Origin: Acidimicrobiales bacterium
GTDB lineage: Bacteria > Actinomycetota > Acidimicrobiia > Acidimicrobiales > RAAP-2
DNA: 50,532 bases
Direction: 5' to 3'
NCBI GenBank assembly: GCA_025362585.1
Contig: JANYFR010000024.1
Location: 1-50,532, forward strand
Below are positions 8,798 through 17,237 of the stretch, one piece after another. Position 1 is the first letter of the stretch, and every line of letters starts with the position of its first letter. The translations under genes and the position numbers were made by a program. The notes beneath the pieces were generated by a model that worked only from the letters and a program-made list of their open reading frames with translations, was not told where the DNA came from and made no database searches.

Positions 8798-9259
8798 CTA
8801 GATAATCGTCTCGCACGATTGCTTCAGGCGCTCGAGTGTCGTTCGTATCGATTCCTTCGTGAACTCGACACGCTTGAAGGTCTCGGAGTCGCCATCTTTT
8901 CGGATGACGGCGTTTCGACGATCACTCCAACCTTCGCAGACCCGGCAGCCTTCGGCGGTCGGCGTCACCGAGAACTCCCACCTCGAGATGGGGAATCGAT
9001 GCCACGTGACGTCGAAACTGAATAACGTGGGTGGCTCGAACGCGATCACTTTCGCGATGGTCGACCACGCGTCGCCGTCTCGCTCATTGGTGCCCTTGAA
9101 GCGCGCGCCGACCTTTGGCCCCGTCGCGCCGCCTAGCCATTCACCGCCGGTATTCTCGGGCGAAAGTTTCCCCATAGCGGGCAAGTTGCAGATGACGGCG
9201 AATACTGTCTCGGGCGAAGCGGCGATGTCAATTGTGTCGATGTAGTCCATGGTGGTCAA
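8798..9259 (-). CDS. SRPBCC (START-like / polyketide cyclase) family protein
   Basis: 153 residues, the usual length for this fold. The N-terminal IDIAASPETVFAVICNLPAMGKLSPE segment is the family's opening strand and helix (PxxVFxxxxD-like). GPKVGARFKGTNE, FEPPTLFSFDV and FSVTPTAEGCRV follow in the expected order, with a long C-terminal helix (ESIRTTLERLKQ). These proteins form a hydrophobic cavity that binds lipids, polyketides or other small ligands, often without known substrate. It is encoded alone. A second, only distantly similar SRPBCC protein is encoded at 41746. Confidence 0.85.
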   Translation of the reverse strand: MTTMDYIDTIDIAASPETVFAVICNLPAMGKLSPENTGGEWLGGATGPKVGARFKGTNERDGDAWSTIAKVIAFEPPTLFSFDVTWHRFPISRWEFSVTPTAEGCRVCEGWSDRRNAVIRKDGDSETFKRVEFTKESIRTTLERLKQSCETII

Positions 9260-9495
9260 GGTTACCGAAGCCCTGCCTCCACTTCTCGGGCTTGTCGCAT
9301 CCTCACCACTGGAGATGTTCGCGATACGACATTGAGGGGCCGGCCATCTCGGCCGACGAGCGCCGGCGATAATAGCGAAGGCCTCGGCGAGTCACCTCAC
9401 CATCGTTGCCGTCGCTCCGTTCTCGTGGGAATCGGTCAACGTCCGGACCCGATGCCGGTCGTTGCGCCACACGTAACCCCTCGTGGGTCAGTGAC

Positions 9496-10551
9496 CTAGC
9501 GGAAGGCCTTTTGCATCTCGGCGAGCTCGACGCCGCCCGGACAGAGTTTGTCGAAGGGCACCTTGTTGAGTCCGTTCGCCGGTGTCTCGTTCAGTGCATG
9601 GATGTCTCTCGCCGTCTCATCCACGTACAAGAGGCCCGTCACAATTTCACCTCGGTCGTGGCGGTCGCGAATGTAGGTCTCCACTTTGAGGCGGTCGTGG
9701 GGGTCGTAGCCTTCGGGCACCGAACGAAAGCGCACGACACTGCCGTCGTGCATCGTCACTTCGGTGGCGCCGTCGACGGGAATCTTCGCGCGGATCTCGG
9801 CGCGCACCGGCACGAAGTCCGTCTGGACCTCCTTCACCTCGTGCTCGCGCATGAACTTGTAACTCTTAGTCGAGCCCTCGTGGTCGTTGAACGTCACGCA
9901 CGGGGAGATCACGTCAATGATCGCGAACCCGTTGTGGGCGACCGCGGCCTTCAGAATCGGGATCAGCTGCTCCTTGTCGCCCGAGAAGCTTCGTGCGAGG
10001 AACGTGGCGCCCAGACTGAGTCCGAGCGTGATCGGGTCGATGGGCGCCAGCAGGTTCGCCTCGCCCTTCTTCGGTCGCGAACCAATATCCGCGGAGGCCG
10101 ACATCTGGCCCTTGGTGAGGCCGTAGACGCCATTGTTCTCTATGACGTACACCATCTTCACGTTGCGTCGAATGCCGTGCATGAGATGTCCCAGGCCAAT
10201 GGACAGCGAGTCGCCGTCGCCCGAAATGCCGATGTAGGTCAGTTCGCGATTCGCCGCGTTGGCGCCGGTCGCGATTGGCACCATGCGACCGTGAGCGGAG
10301 TTGAAGCCGTGGGCACCACGCACGAAGTAGGTCGGCGTCTTGGACGAACAGCCGATACCACTCAGTTTGGCGATCATGTGCGGCGGGGTCGACAGCTCCC
10401 AGAACGCGTGGACGATGGCCGCGGTGACCGAGTCGTGCCCGCAGCCGGCACACAGGGTGGACATCGCCCCCTCGTAGTCGCGGATCGTGAGTCCGAGGTC
10501 GTTCTTCGGCAGGGGCGCGAGGGGGATCAGTGGCTTGGTGATTGATGGCAT
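9496..10551 (-). CDS. korB: 2-oxoacid:ferredoxin oxidoreductase, beta subunit
   Basis: 351 residues. The beta subunit binds thiamine diphosphate and a 4Fe-4S cluster. Visible are CAGCGH near 34-39, the SGIGCSS motif, the ThDP/Mg motif GDGDSLSIGLGHLMHG starting near 111, and the ENNGVYGLTKGQ segment near 138-149. KorAB enzymes oxidatively decarboxylate 2-oxoglutarate (or other 2-oxoacids) to the acyl-CoA, passing electrons to ferredoxin. Its start lies 2 bases from the stop of the alpha-subunit gene, so the two are one operon. Substrate choice between 2-oxoglutarate and other 2-oxoacids cannot be fixed from sequence alone. Confidence 0.92.
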   Translation of the reverse strand: MPSITKPLIPLAPLPKNDLGLTIRDYEGAMSTLCAGCGHDSVTAAIVHAFWELSTPPHMIAKLSGIGCSSKTPTYFVRGAHGFNSAHGRMVPIATGANAANRELTYIGISGDGDSLSIGLGHLMHGIRRNVKMVYVIENNGVYGLTKGQMSASADIGSRPKKGEANLLAPIDPITLGLSLGATFLARSFSGDKEQLIPILKAAVAHNGFAIIDVISPCVTFNDHEGSTKSYKFMREHEVKEVQTDFVPVRAEIRAKIPVDGATEVTMHDGSVVRFRSVPEGYDPHDRLKVETYIRDRHDRGEIVTGLLYVDETARDIHALNETPANGLNKVPFDKLCPGGVELAEMQKAFR

Positions 10552-10553
10552 GG

Positions 10554-12395
10554 TTAGTTCTCCAACCTAGTGAGGACGTGATCAACAACCTGCTTTGCGC
10601 TCAGCGGGAATCCTCCGTAAGCGAGGATCGACTCCATGCGTTCGGACGCCACCCCCGTTTCGAGCGCCAGGAGCGACCGGAGCTGGCCGTCGCGATTCTG
10701 TTCTACGACGAAGCACGAGTCGTGGGCTTCAATGAATTCGCGCACGCTCGCGACGAAGGGAAAGCCGCGCACGCGCAGAAAGTCGGCCGGGACGCCGGCT
10801 TCGGCCAACTGGCCGAGCGCTTCGCGCACCGCCAGGTCACAGCTGCCGAGCGTGATCACGCCAATTGTGGCGCCCTCGCGGTGTTCGACCACCGGCGCGG
10901 GCACGTGATTCGCCGACGCGGCGTGCTTCAACTTCAGGCGGTCGACGACCTCTTGATACGGGGCGGGACTCTCGGTGTAGTGACCGAACTTGTCGTGGCC
11001 CGAGCCGCGGATGAAGTAGGCCCCCTTCTCGTGTGATCCGGGCAGGGTCCGTGACGCGACGTGCTCGTCGTTCACCTTGCTGTAGCGAAAGAACTCGGCC
11101 ATCTCGCGCAGTTCCTCGTCGTGGAGCACCGGTCCGCGGTCGGGCACGTAGGTGTCGTCCCACTGCAGTTCGGGAACGACCCAGTCGTTCATGCCAATGT
11201 CGAGGTCACTCATCAAGAAGACCGGCGTCTGGAAGTGCTCGGCCAGATCGAAGCAGGCGACCGCGAACTCGAAACACTCGCCGGGGTTTGCCGGGAAGAG
11301 CAGTATGTGCTTGGTGTCGCCGTGGCTCGCGTAGGCGCAGAGCAGGATGTCGGACTGTTGGGTCCTCGTGGGCATGCCCGTCGAGGGACCGGTGCGCTGG
11401 ACGTCGATGATCACGGCGGGGATCTCGCTGTAGTACGCGAGGCCGAGGAGTTCGTTCATCAGTGAGATGCCCGGGCCGGACGTTGACGTGAAGGCCCTCG
11501 CCCCGCTCCACGACGCGCCAAGCACCATACCGATGGCCGCAATCTCGTCCTCGGCCTGAAGAATCATGTAGTTGTTCTGGTGGGTCGGCGCACCGGGAGT
11601 CGCCGGATCGACCTCTTCGCGACGGTAGCGGGCGCAGAGGCGAATGAAGTTGTCCATCACTGCGGTGGCGGGGGTGATCGGGTACCAGCCGGCGACCGTG
11701 GCACCGGCGTAGAGGCATCCCAGCGCGGTCGCCTCGTTGCCGTTGATCAGGATCGCGCTGCCGTTGGCGTCGAGCGGCTCCACGCGAAACGGCAGTGGGC
11801 AGTCGAAGTTTTCGTGGGCGTAGTCGTAGCCGAGGCGCAGCGCCAACTGGTTCGACTGGGCCAGACGCTCGTTGCGGGCGAAGGTCTCGGCGAGCAGACT
11901 CGAGACGAGATCGACGTCGATCCCGAGCGCCGCGACGACCGCCCCGGCGTAGGCGATGTTCTTCATGAGGATCCGCTCGCGAGGCGCCTTAAAGTGCTCG
12001 AGGCACATTTTGGCGAGTGGCACGCCGAGGAACGTCACGTCGTCGCGATGCAGGTCGGGGTCGAGCGGCCACGACGAGTCGTACATCACGTAGCCGCCGT
12101 GGCGTACGTCGTCGATGTCCTGGACGTAGGTCTGGGCGTTCATGGCGACCATCAGGTCGTAGTCGAGGGCGCGCGCGGTGAAGCCCGTCCTATTGACGCG
12201 GATCTCGTACCAAGTCGGGAGGCCCTGGATGTTCGACGGGAAGAGGTTCTTGCCCGAGACCGGGATACCCATGCGAAAGATCGCCTGCATTAAGAGGCTG
12301 TTGGCACTGGCCGATCCGGTGCCGTTGACGTTCGCCAACTTGATTGAGAAGTCGTTGACCTGACTGCGCAGGTCGAGGGTGGTGTCGATCGCCAT
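10554..12395 (-). CDS. korA: 2-oxoacid:ferredoxin oxidoreductase, fused gamma-alpha subunit
   Basis: 613 residues from the ATG at 12395, chosen for its AGGAG site 6 bases upstream; the longer frame back to 12500 would overlap the preceding gene. Residues ~1-190 are the gamma domain (IKLANVNGTGSASANSLL, IQGLPTWYEIRVN). The alpha domain follows, with EATALGCLYAGATVAGWYPITPAT, and a C-terminal segment (VVEQNRDGQLRSLLALETG) typical of KorA. The gamma-alpha fusion is the common two-subunit Kor layout. It lies between the beta subunit and a flavoprotein gene, all on the minus strand. Confidence 0.92.
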   Translation of the reverse strand: MAIDTTLDLRSQVNDFSIKLANVNGTGSASANSLLMQAIFRMGIPVSGKNLFPSNIQGLPTWYEIRVNRTGFTARALDYDLMVAMNAQTYVQDIDDVRHGGYVMYDSSWPLDPDLHRDDVTFLGVPLAKMCLEHFKAPRERILMKNIAYAGAVVAALGIDVDLVSSLLAETFARNERLAQSNQLALRLGYDYAHENFDCPLPFRVEPLDANGSAILINGNEATALGCLYAGATVAGWYPITPATAVMDNFIRLCARYRREEVDPATPGAPTHQNNYMILQAEDEIAAIGMVLGASWSGARAFTSTSGPGISLMNELLGLAYYSEIPAVIIDVQRTGPSTGMPTRTQQSDILLCAYASHGDTKHILLFPANPGECFEFAVACFDLAEHFQTPVFLMSDLDIGMNDWVVPELQWDDTYVPDRGPVLHDEELREMAEFFRYSKVNDEHVASRTLPGSHEKGAYFIRGSGHDKFGHYTESPAPYQEVVDRLKLKHAASANHVPAPVVEHREGATIGVITLGSCDLAVREALGQLAEAGVPADFLRVRGFPFVASVREFIEAHDSCFVVEQNRDGQLRSLLALETGVASERMESILAYGGFPLSAKQVVDHVLTRLEN

Positions 12396-12397
12396 GG

Positions 12398-14215
12398 TTA
12401 TCTCCTGGAGTCGGCGCCGCTCGAGGCGCGCACGGGGATGCGAATAAAATTGGCGCTCTGGGCGTAAGGGATTTGCAGGTCGAAGAGTTCCATGTCCCAC
12501 GCAGCCGTGGGGCAGCGTTCGGCGCAGAGCCCGCAGTGCACGCAGACGTTCTCGTCCTTCACCATGACGCGCCCGGTTTGGGGGAGGGCGTCCGAGACGA
12601 AGAGTGCTTGGTCCAGGTTGAGCGATGGCGCCGAGAGCCGGCCGCGCAGGGCGGCCTCACTACCGTTGCTGGTGATCGTGAGGCACTGGACCGGACAGAT
12701 GTCGATACAGGCGTCACATTCAATACAGAGTGGCGCCTGGAACGCGGTCTGGACGTCGCAGTTGAGACAACGCTGGACCTCGCGGGCCGTCTGCTCGGCG
12801 CTGAAGCCGAGCTCGACCTCGAGTTCGAGCGACTCGAAGCGCCGGGTGAGTTCGATGTGGGACATCTTCTGGCGTGTCGTCGGGTTGTAGTCGTTGTGGT
12901 AACTCCACTCACTCATGCCCATCTTCTGGCTAATGAGGGTCATCCCCATCGGGGGCCGTTCGCGCAGGTCAGTCCCCGTGCAGTGGTTGTGAATCGAGAT
13001 CGCGGCGGCGTGGCCGTGAGCGACGGCCCAGATGATGTTCTTCGGCCCCCAGGCAGCGTCGCCGCCGAAGAACAGGCCGGGGAGGCTCGACTGGTGGGTC
13101 ACTTGGTCCACGACCGGCATGTCCCACTCGCCGAACTCCACGCCGAGGTCGCGCTCGATCCAGGGGAACGAGTTCTCCTGGCCAATCGCCAGGATCACGT
13201 CGTCGCAGGGGATTATCACCGTGCCGACAGTCGTCGAATGGCGCGCGCCCTCGTCCCATTCGAGGACGTCGAACTCCATACCGACGAGCGCGCCGTTCTC
13301 GAGGACGAATCGCTTGGGGGCGTGGTTGACAACGATCTCCACGCCCTCTTCTTCCGCGTCGTCGAGCTCCCAGGGGGAGGCCTTGAAGAACTCGCGCGGA
13401 CGGCGGGCCATCACCTTGATTTCGCGTCCACCCAATCGTCGCGACGAGCGACAGCAGTCCATTGCGGTGTTGCCGACGCCGATGATCAGCACGCGCTGAC
13501 CAATCTCGGTCACGTGACCAAAGGCCACCGACTCGAGCCAGTCGATGCCAATGAAAATGTGCGATTCGACCCCATCGTGGCGCCCAGGAATATCGAGCTC
13601 CTTACCCCGCGGGGCCCCGACGCCCACGAAGACCGAGTCAAAGCCTTCGTCGAGAAGGGCCCGCAGACTCGAGATTGGTGAGTTGTAACGAATGTCCACG
13701 CCCATGTCGAGGATGACGGTGGTCTCGTCGTCGAGGACCTTGTCTGGCAGTCGGAATTCGGGGATGTTGGTTCGCATGAGCCCGCCGGGCCGGTCGTACT
13801 GTTCGAACATCGTGACGCTGTAGCCCATTGGCAGGAGGTCGTTCGCCACGGTGAGTGACGCGGGACCGGCGCCGATGCACGCGACGCGCTTACCGTTCTT
13901 CTCGGTCGGAATCGTTGGCAGTCGGTCCGAGGTGTCGCCCTTCAGGTCGGCGGCGACCCGCTTCAGGCGACAGATCGCCACGGGGCTACCGTCAACGCGA
14001 TCTCGGCGGCACGCAGGTTCGCAGGGTCGGTCACAGGTGCGCCCGAGGATGCCGGGAAAGACGTTGGATTCACGATTTAGCATGTAGGCGTCGTCGAACC
14101 GACCCTGGGCAATCAGTCTGAGGTAACCGGGAACGTTCGTGTGAGCCGGGCAGGCCCATTGACAATCGACGACCTTGTGGAAGTAGTTCGGGTCCTGGTC
14201 GTTCGTCGGCTCCAC
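12398..14215 (-). CDS. GltD-like NAD(P)H/FAD oxidoreductase with C-terminal ferredoxin domain
   Basis: 605 residues from GTG 14215, chosen because AAGGAGG lies 8 bases upstream. The N-terminal Cys-rich region (CQWACPAHTNVPG, CDRPCEPAC) and the FAD site IGAGPASLTVANDL near 114 match the glutamate-synthase small-subunit/DPYD family. A second Rossmann site is IIGVGNTAMDCCRSSRR, and the FAD-closing GGDAAWGPKNIIWAVAHG is present. The C-terminus adds two 4Fe-4S motifs, CIECDACIDICPVQC and CVHCGLCAERCP. It is the first gene of the kor operon and probably moves electrons between NAD(P)H and the ferredoxin used or produced by KorAB; direction is unknown. Confidence 0.85.
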   Translation of the reverse strand: MEPTNDQDPNYFHKVVDCQWACPAHTNVPGYLRLIAQGRFDDAYMLNRESNVFPGILGRTCDRPCEPACRRDRVDGSPVAICRLKRVAADLKGDTSDRLPTIPTEKNGKRVACIGAGPASLTVANDLLPMGYSVTMFEQYDRPGGLMRTNIPEFRLPDKVLDDETTVILDMGVDIRYNSPISSLRALLDEGFDSVFVGVGAPRGKELDIPGRHDGVESHIFIGIDWLESVAFGHVTEIGQRVLIIGVGNTAMDCCRSSRRLGGREIKVMARRPREFFKASPWELDDAEEEGVEIVVNHAPKRFVLENGALVGMEFDVLEWDEGARHSTTVGTVIIPCDDVILAIGQENSFPWIERDLGVEFGEWDMPVVDQVTHQSSLPGLFFGGDAAWGPKNIIWAVAHGHAAAISIHNHCTGTDLRERPPMGMTLISQKMGMSEWSYHNDYNPTTRQKMSHIELTRRFESLELEVELGFSAEQTAREVQRCLNCDVQTAFQAPLCIECDACIDICPVQCLTITSNGSEAALRGRLSAPSLNLDQALFVSDALPQTGRVMVKDENVCVHCGLCAERCPTAAWDMELFDLQIPYAQSANFIRIPVRASSGADSRR

Positions 14216-14497
14216 GCAGAGTCCTCCTTGAAAACTCGAAGTAATCCCACGACGTGATCTAAGGACCGCGAGGGGGCCACGGGCAAACTGTACTAGGCCT
14301 CCTTTCCGGGTACGGCCGGTACAAAGTCCCTTCAATCACCGCTGATGTCCTCTTTTGTTCGTCGGACCAGCACTCTCACCACGGTTGCATCGCCGACGGA
14401 GCGGCGTCTCGCGTGTACGCACGGCCCGGGTGTCCATCCAGTGGGCGTAACGACATGATGGGCGCGAGGACCAGAAGAGACGTACCATCGTTAGCAT
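14216..14497. promoter_or_regulatory. Divergent promoter region of the kor operon
   Basis: About 280 bases between the kor flavoprotein gene and the divergent small membrane protein gene. Both promoters are expected here. An AAGGAGG at about 14224-14230 (minus strand) sets the start of the flavoprotein gene. I cannot point to confident -35/-10 boxes. Confidence 0.4.
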
Positions 14498-14812
14498 ATG
14501 AAAGAAGTCGTCGTGAATAATCCGTCGAATGAGGGGACGCTGCACGCGGCGACCATGCCGTTCAGCGACGAAGAGTTGAGCGAATTCGCTCTGGCCGCCG
14601 ACCCCCACGCGCCACTCAACCCCGACGCGGTCGCGTGGGATGGAGCAGTGCTGCACCAACCAGGACTCTTGCCCGACTGGTACATGCCCACCCCGGCCGC
14701 AAGACGTTTGGGTAGGTGGCCCCGGGCGCTCGTCATTGGACTCATCGCCGGTTTTCTCATGATCAATGCCGTCGGTCTCTGCATCACGTCGGGTTTCATC
14801 ACCTTCACGTGA
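14498..14812 (+). CDS. Small single-helix membrane protein
   Basis: 104 residues. An acidic N-terminal half (FSDEELSEFALAADPHAPL) leads to LLPDWYMPTPAARR, then one hydrophobic helix (ALVIGLIAGFLMINAVGLCITSGFI) near the C-terminus. Small actinobacterial proteins with a PDWYMP-type motif before a terminal helix are familiar to me, but without a known function. The topology is probably cytoplasmic N-terminus with a tail anchor. It is divergent from the kor operon and could share control with it. Confidence 0.6.
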   Translation: MKEVVVNNPSNEGTLHAATMPFSDEELSEFALAADPHAPLNPDAVAWDGAVLHQPGLLPDWYMPTPAARRLGRWPRALVIGLIAGFLMINAVGLCITSGFITFT

Positions 14813-15295
14813 ATTGCTCGAAGGGTGATCGTCGGTCAACTGCAGTTTTTCGACGCTTCGCGGTGCACCTCATCGCGTGACGAGCCCGGCGTCGTGACTA
14901 GAAATTTGAGAGCCTCCAGTCCTTCGCGGTGACGACCGGAGTGGCTTCAATATGTGGAGTTGACGACCACGGGGACCTCGAATTTAAGGTTATTAAGTAG
15001 AGAAATCTGAAAATGCGTGAAGAATTTGTGAAGGGATACGCCGAAACTCGTCAAAAATCCCGTATTTTGGAGGTAGTGGTCACCGTGATCGCTGATTTTT
15101 GAGACGCCCCACGTGGGTTGGACGACTGTTTCGACAGTCCCGCTCCTCAATCGAGGGCGTTACTGCCGACGCCACCGTTCGTGACACCTCAAGGAACGGA
15201 GACGCCGCGAAGTGGTCCCTCGTTCCGTTCAACAACTGCACCACATCCGTATTACGTCGTGGCCGCAGGGCCGCATCATCCAAGGGAGAAGCAGA
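14813..15295. other. Intergenic leader of the DUF3494 gene
   Basis: About 480 bases with no gene. The middle (14980-15070) is notably AT-rich for this genome. Near 15191-15236 the arms GAACGGA and TCCGTTC can pair, and this stretch contains a 13-base sequence shared with the pilin upstream region. It likely holds the promoter and a long 5' leader. No known riboswitch class was recognised. Confidence 0.4.
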
Positions 15296-16288
15296 ATGAA
15301 CCGTCGTACTTTTCAACAGTCGGGAGCGCTGCTTCGACTCGGCGTCGTGGCCTTCGCCGGCGGTGCATTGACGCTGGCTGTCAGCGCGTCACCGGCCTGG
15401 GCGGCCACGGCGCCCAATCTGGGCACCGCAGCGGCTGCCTCGATTGTCGCCGCGACGACGGTCACCAACACCGGAGCCACGACCTTGAGTGGCGGCCTCG
15501 ACCTCTTTCCGGGAACGTCGGTCACCGGATTTCCCCCCGGCATCGTCGGCGGAACGCAGAATTTGGGCGGTGCGGTGGGCGGACCGGCGGACGTCGCGGC
15601 GAATGATGTCACGGCCGCGTACCTTGCGGCGTTGAACGCACCCGCGACGGGTACGGCGAACACGGACCTCGGCGGGCTCTCGCTCGGTGCGGGCGTCTAC
15701 GCCGCAAGCTCGGGTCTGACGTTGAACGGAACGCTCACTCTCGTTGGTGACGCCAGTTCGGTCTTCATCTTTCAGAGTGTCAGTACCCTGATCACCGGAC
15801 CCGGCAGCTCCGTCGTCCTTTCCGGTGGCGTGCAGGCCTGCAACGTCTTCTGGCAGGTTGGCAGTTCGGCCACGCTCGGTACGACCTCGTCCTTCGTCGG
15901 TAACATCCTCGCCCTGACGTCTGCGTCGCTGGCGACCGGTGCCACCCTCTCGGGTCGCGTGCTCGTTCGCAGTGGTGCCGTGACGCTCCAGGGCAATACG
16001 ATCACCACGCCGACCTGTTCGGCCGTCGGTCCCACCACGACGACAACGACCACGACGACGCCGACCACCACGACGTCGACGACGTCCACGACCACCACGA
16101 CAACGCCGCCGTCCCCAACGACCACGACGACGCTGCCGCCGATCACCGCGCCACCAGTGACGGGCGGCGGACCGCTGCACGTCGGTTCGTCCGATTCCTC
16201 GACCTGGGTCGGATTCGTTGCCATGTTCCTTGGCGGGGGTCTTCTCTCCCTTGAGCTACTGCGCCGCCTACGGATTCGTCGTCTCTAG
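15296..16288 (+). CDS. DUF3494 ice-binding-like surface protein with Thr-rich stalk and membrane anchor
   Basis: 330 residues from ATG 15296, preceded by AAGGGAGAA. A signal peptide ends near ASPAWA (residue 36). Residues ~38-242 match DUF3494 (ice-binding-like beta-solenoid): LGTAAAASIVAATTVTNTG, then GDLFPGTSVTGFPPG-like text, LGAGVYAASSGLTLNGTLTL, and the VFIFQ and ACNVFWQVGSSATLG segments. A Thr/Pro stalk follows, then PPVTGGGP, a hydrophobic helix and the basic tail RRLRIRRL. That ending is a sortase-type sorting signal, although not classical LPxTG. The class F-like sortase gene immediately downstream is the likely attachment enzyme. DUF3494 proteins in mesophiles may act as adhesins rather than antifreezes. 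Confidence 0.85.
   Translation: MNRRTFQQSGALLRLGVVAFAGGALTLAVSASPAWAATAPNLGTAAAASIVAATTVTNTGATTLSGGLDLFPGTSVTGFPPGIVGGTQNLGGAVGGPADVAANDVTAAYLAALNAPATGTANTDLGGLSLGAGVYAASSGLTLNGTLTLVGDASSVFIFQSVSTLITGPGSSVVLSGGVQACNVFWQVGSSATLGTTSSFVGNILALTSASLATGATLSGRVLVRSGAVTLQGNTITTPTCSAVGPTTTTTTTTTPTTTTSTTSTTTTTTPPSPTTTTTLPPITAPPVTGGGPLHVGSSDSSTWVGFVAMFLGGGLLSLELLRRLRIRRL
16033..16140. repeat. Low-complexity Thr-codon tract
   Basis: Irregular runs of ACG/ACC triplets (with TCG and CCG) encode the Thr/Ser/Pro stalk of the DUF3494 protein. The tract is imperfect, so slippage is possible but less likely than in the hexamer repeat at 18728. Similar Thr stalks occur in the sortase and the kinase of this window. 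Confidence 0.7.
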
Positions 16289-16300
16289 GAAGTAGTCAGG

Positions 16301-17059
16301 ATGTTGAGCAGTAGACGTTCAACGACGTGGGCCACCGTGTGCATTGCAGTGGCCGCGGTCGTGGCGATCGCCGTCGAATCGGGATCGGGATCTCGCGGTC
16401 ACGAGAGCGTGACGACCTCGACGACCACGACCGCTGCGACGGTGCCGACGACCGCGCCCAGCCGCGCGGTGCCGACGACGCGCCCAACATTTACGCCACC
16501 GACGCCCGTGACGCCGGCATCCATGAGTCTCCAGCGAAGCGCCGTGGCCGTGCCTCTCACCATCCAGATTCCAAGCATCGGTGTCAATAGTGGAATCCTC
16601 GCGGTGGGGATGACGAAGGCCCACGCGATGGCGGCCCCCGAAGGGGGCGCGAACAGTCCCTACTGGGGTGACACGTTCTGGTATCGCGGCAGTTCCGTGC
16701 CGGGGGCCTCGGGGACCGCGACCATTGCCGGTCACATTGACGATCGGTACGGGCGCTACGCGGTCTTCGGTCGGCTGTCCAGTCTGGTGCGGGGGGACCG
16801 GATCATCATTCGCAACACGAGGACCGGACTGGTCGAGAGGTTCGTCGTTACGGTCGTCCATGTGTACACGCTGGCCCAGAGCACCACCCTGCCGGTCCTT
16901 GACCTGATGTACGGCTACGGCCCACCCCACGGCCGACGCGCGATGCCGTCCAAGAATGGTGTCGCGCACCTCTCACTGATCACCTGCGCCGGATCGTGGG
17001 ACTCGCGCGCGAGCACCCACAACGAGCGTCTCGTCGTGTCGGCGGTGAGGACGAGCTAG
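16301..17059 (+). CDS. Class F-like sortase
   Basis: 252 residues. An N-terminal membrane helix (~10-26) is followed by a Thr/Pro linker (to ~75) and a sortase beta barrel. Catalytic residues are visible: His145 in TIAGHID, Cys229 in LSLITCAG and Arg243 in HNERLVV. Sortases are transpeptidases that join proteins carrying C-terminal sorting signals to the cell envelope outside the membrane. It begins 12 bases after the DUF3494 gene, whose C-terminus looks like a sorting signal, so a dedicated enzyme-substrate pair is likely. Class F assignment rests on actinobacterial context and the compact, accessory-free barrel. Confidence 0.9.
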   Translation: MLSSRRSTTWATVCIAVAAVVAIAVESGSGSRGHESVTTSTTTTAATVPTTAPSRAVPTTRPTFTPPTPVTPASMSLQRSAVAVPLTIQIPSIGVNSGILAVGMTKAHAMAAPEGGANSPYWGDTFWYRGSSVPGASGTATIAGHIDDRYGRYAVFGRLSSLVRGDRIIIRNTRTGLVERFVVTVVHVYTLAQSTTLPVLDLMYGYGPPHGRRAMPSKNGVAHLSLITCAGSWDSRASTHNERLVVSAVRTS

Positions 17060-17237
17060 TGAGTCCACCTCCAGACACTGACGTTGCCCGGAATGGCCCA
17101 CGCCATGAATCCTTACCTCCCGAGCGGCGAAGGTGGCGGCGGCTCCGGTTCAAGCTCGGGTAGTCGTCGTCGATCGACCGCAGCTGTCAGAACGGCAACG
17201 AAAGGACGTAACCTTCGGTTGAGCTCGGAGGAAAACA

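Noticed and set aside
9406-10545. 379-residue plus-strand frame opposite korB
   Set aside because: Antisense shadow of a well-supported gene with intact ThDP motifs.
12473-13681. 402-residue plus-strand frame opposite the GltD-like gene
   Set aside because: Antisense shadow; the minus strand has complete FAD, NAD(P) and 4Fe-4S motifs.
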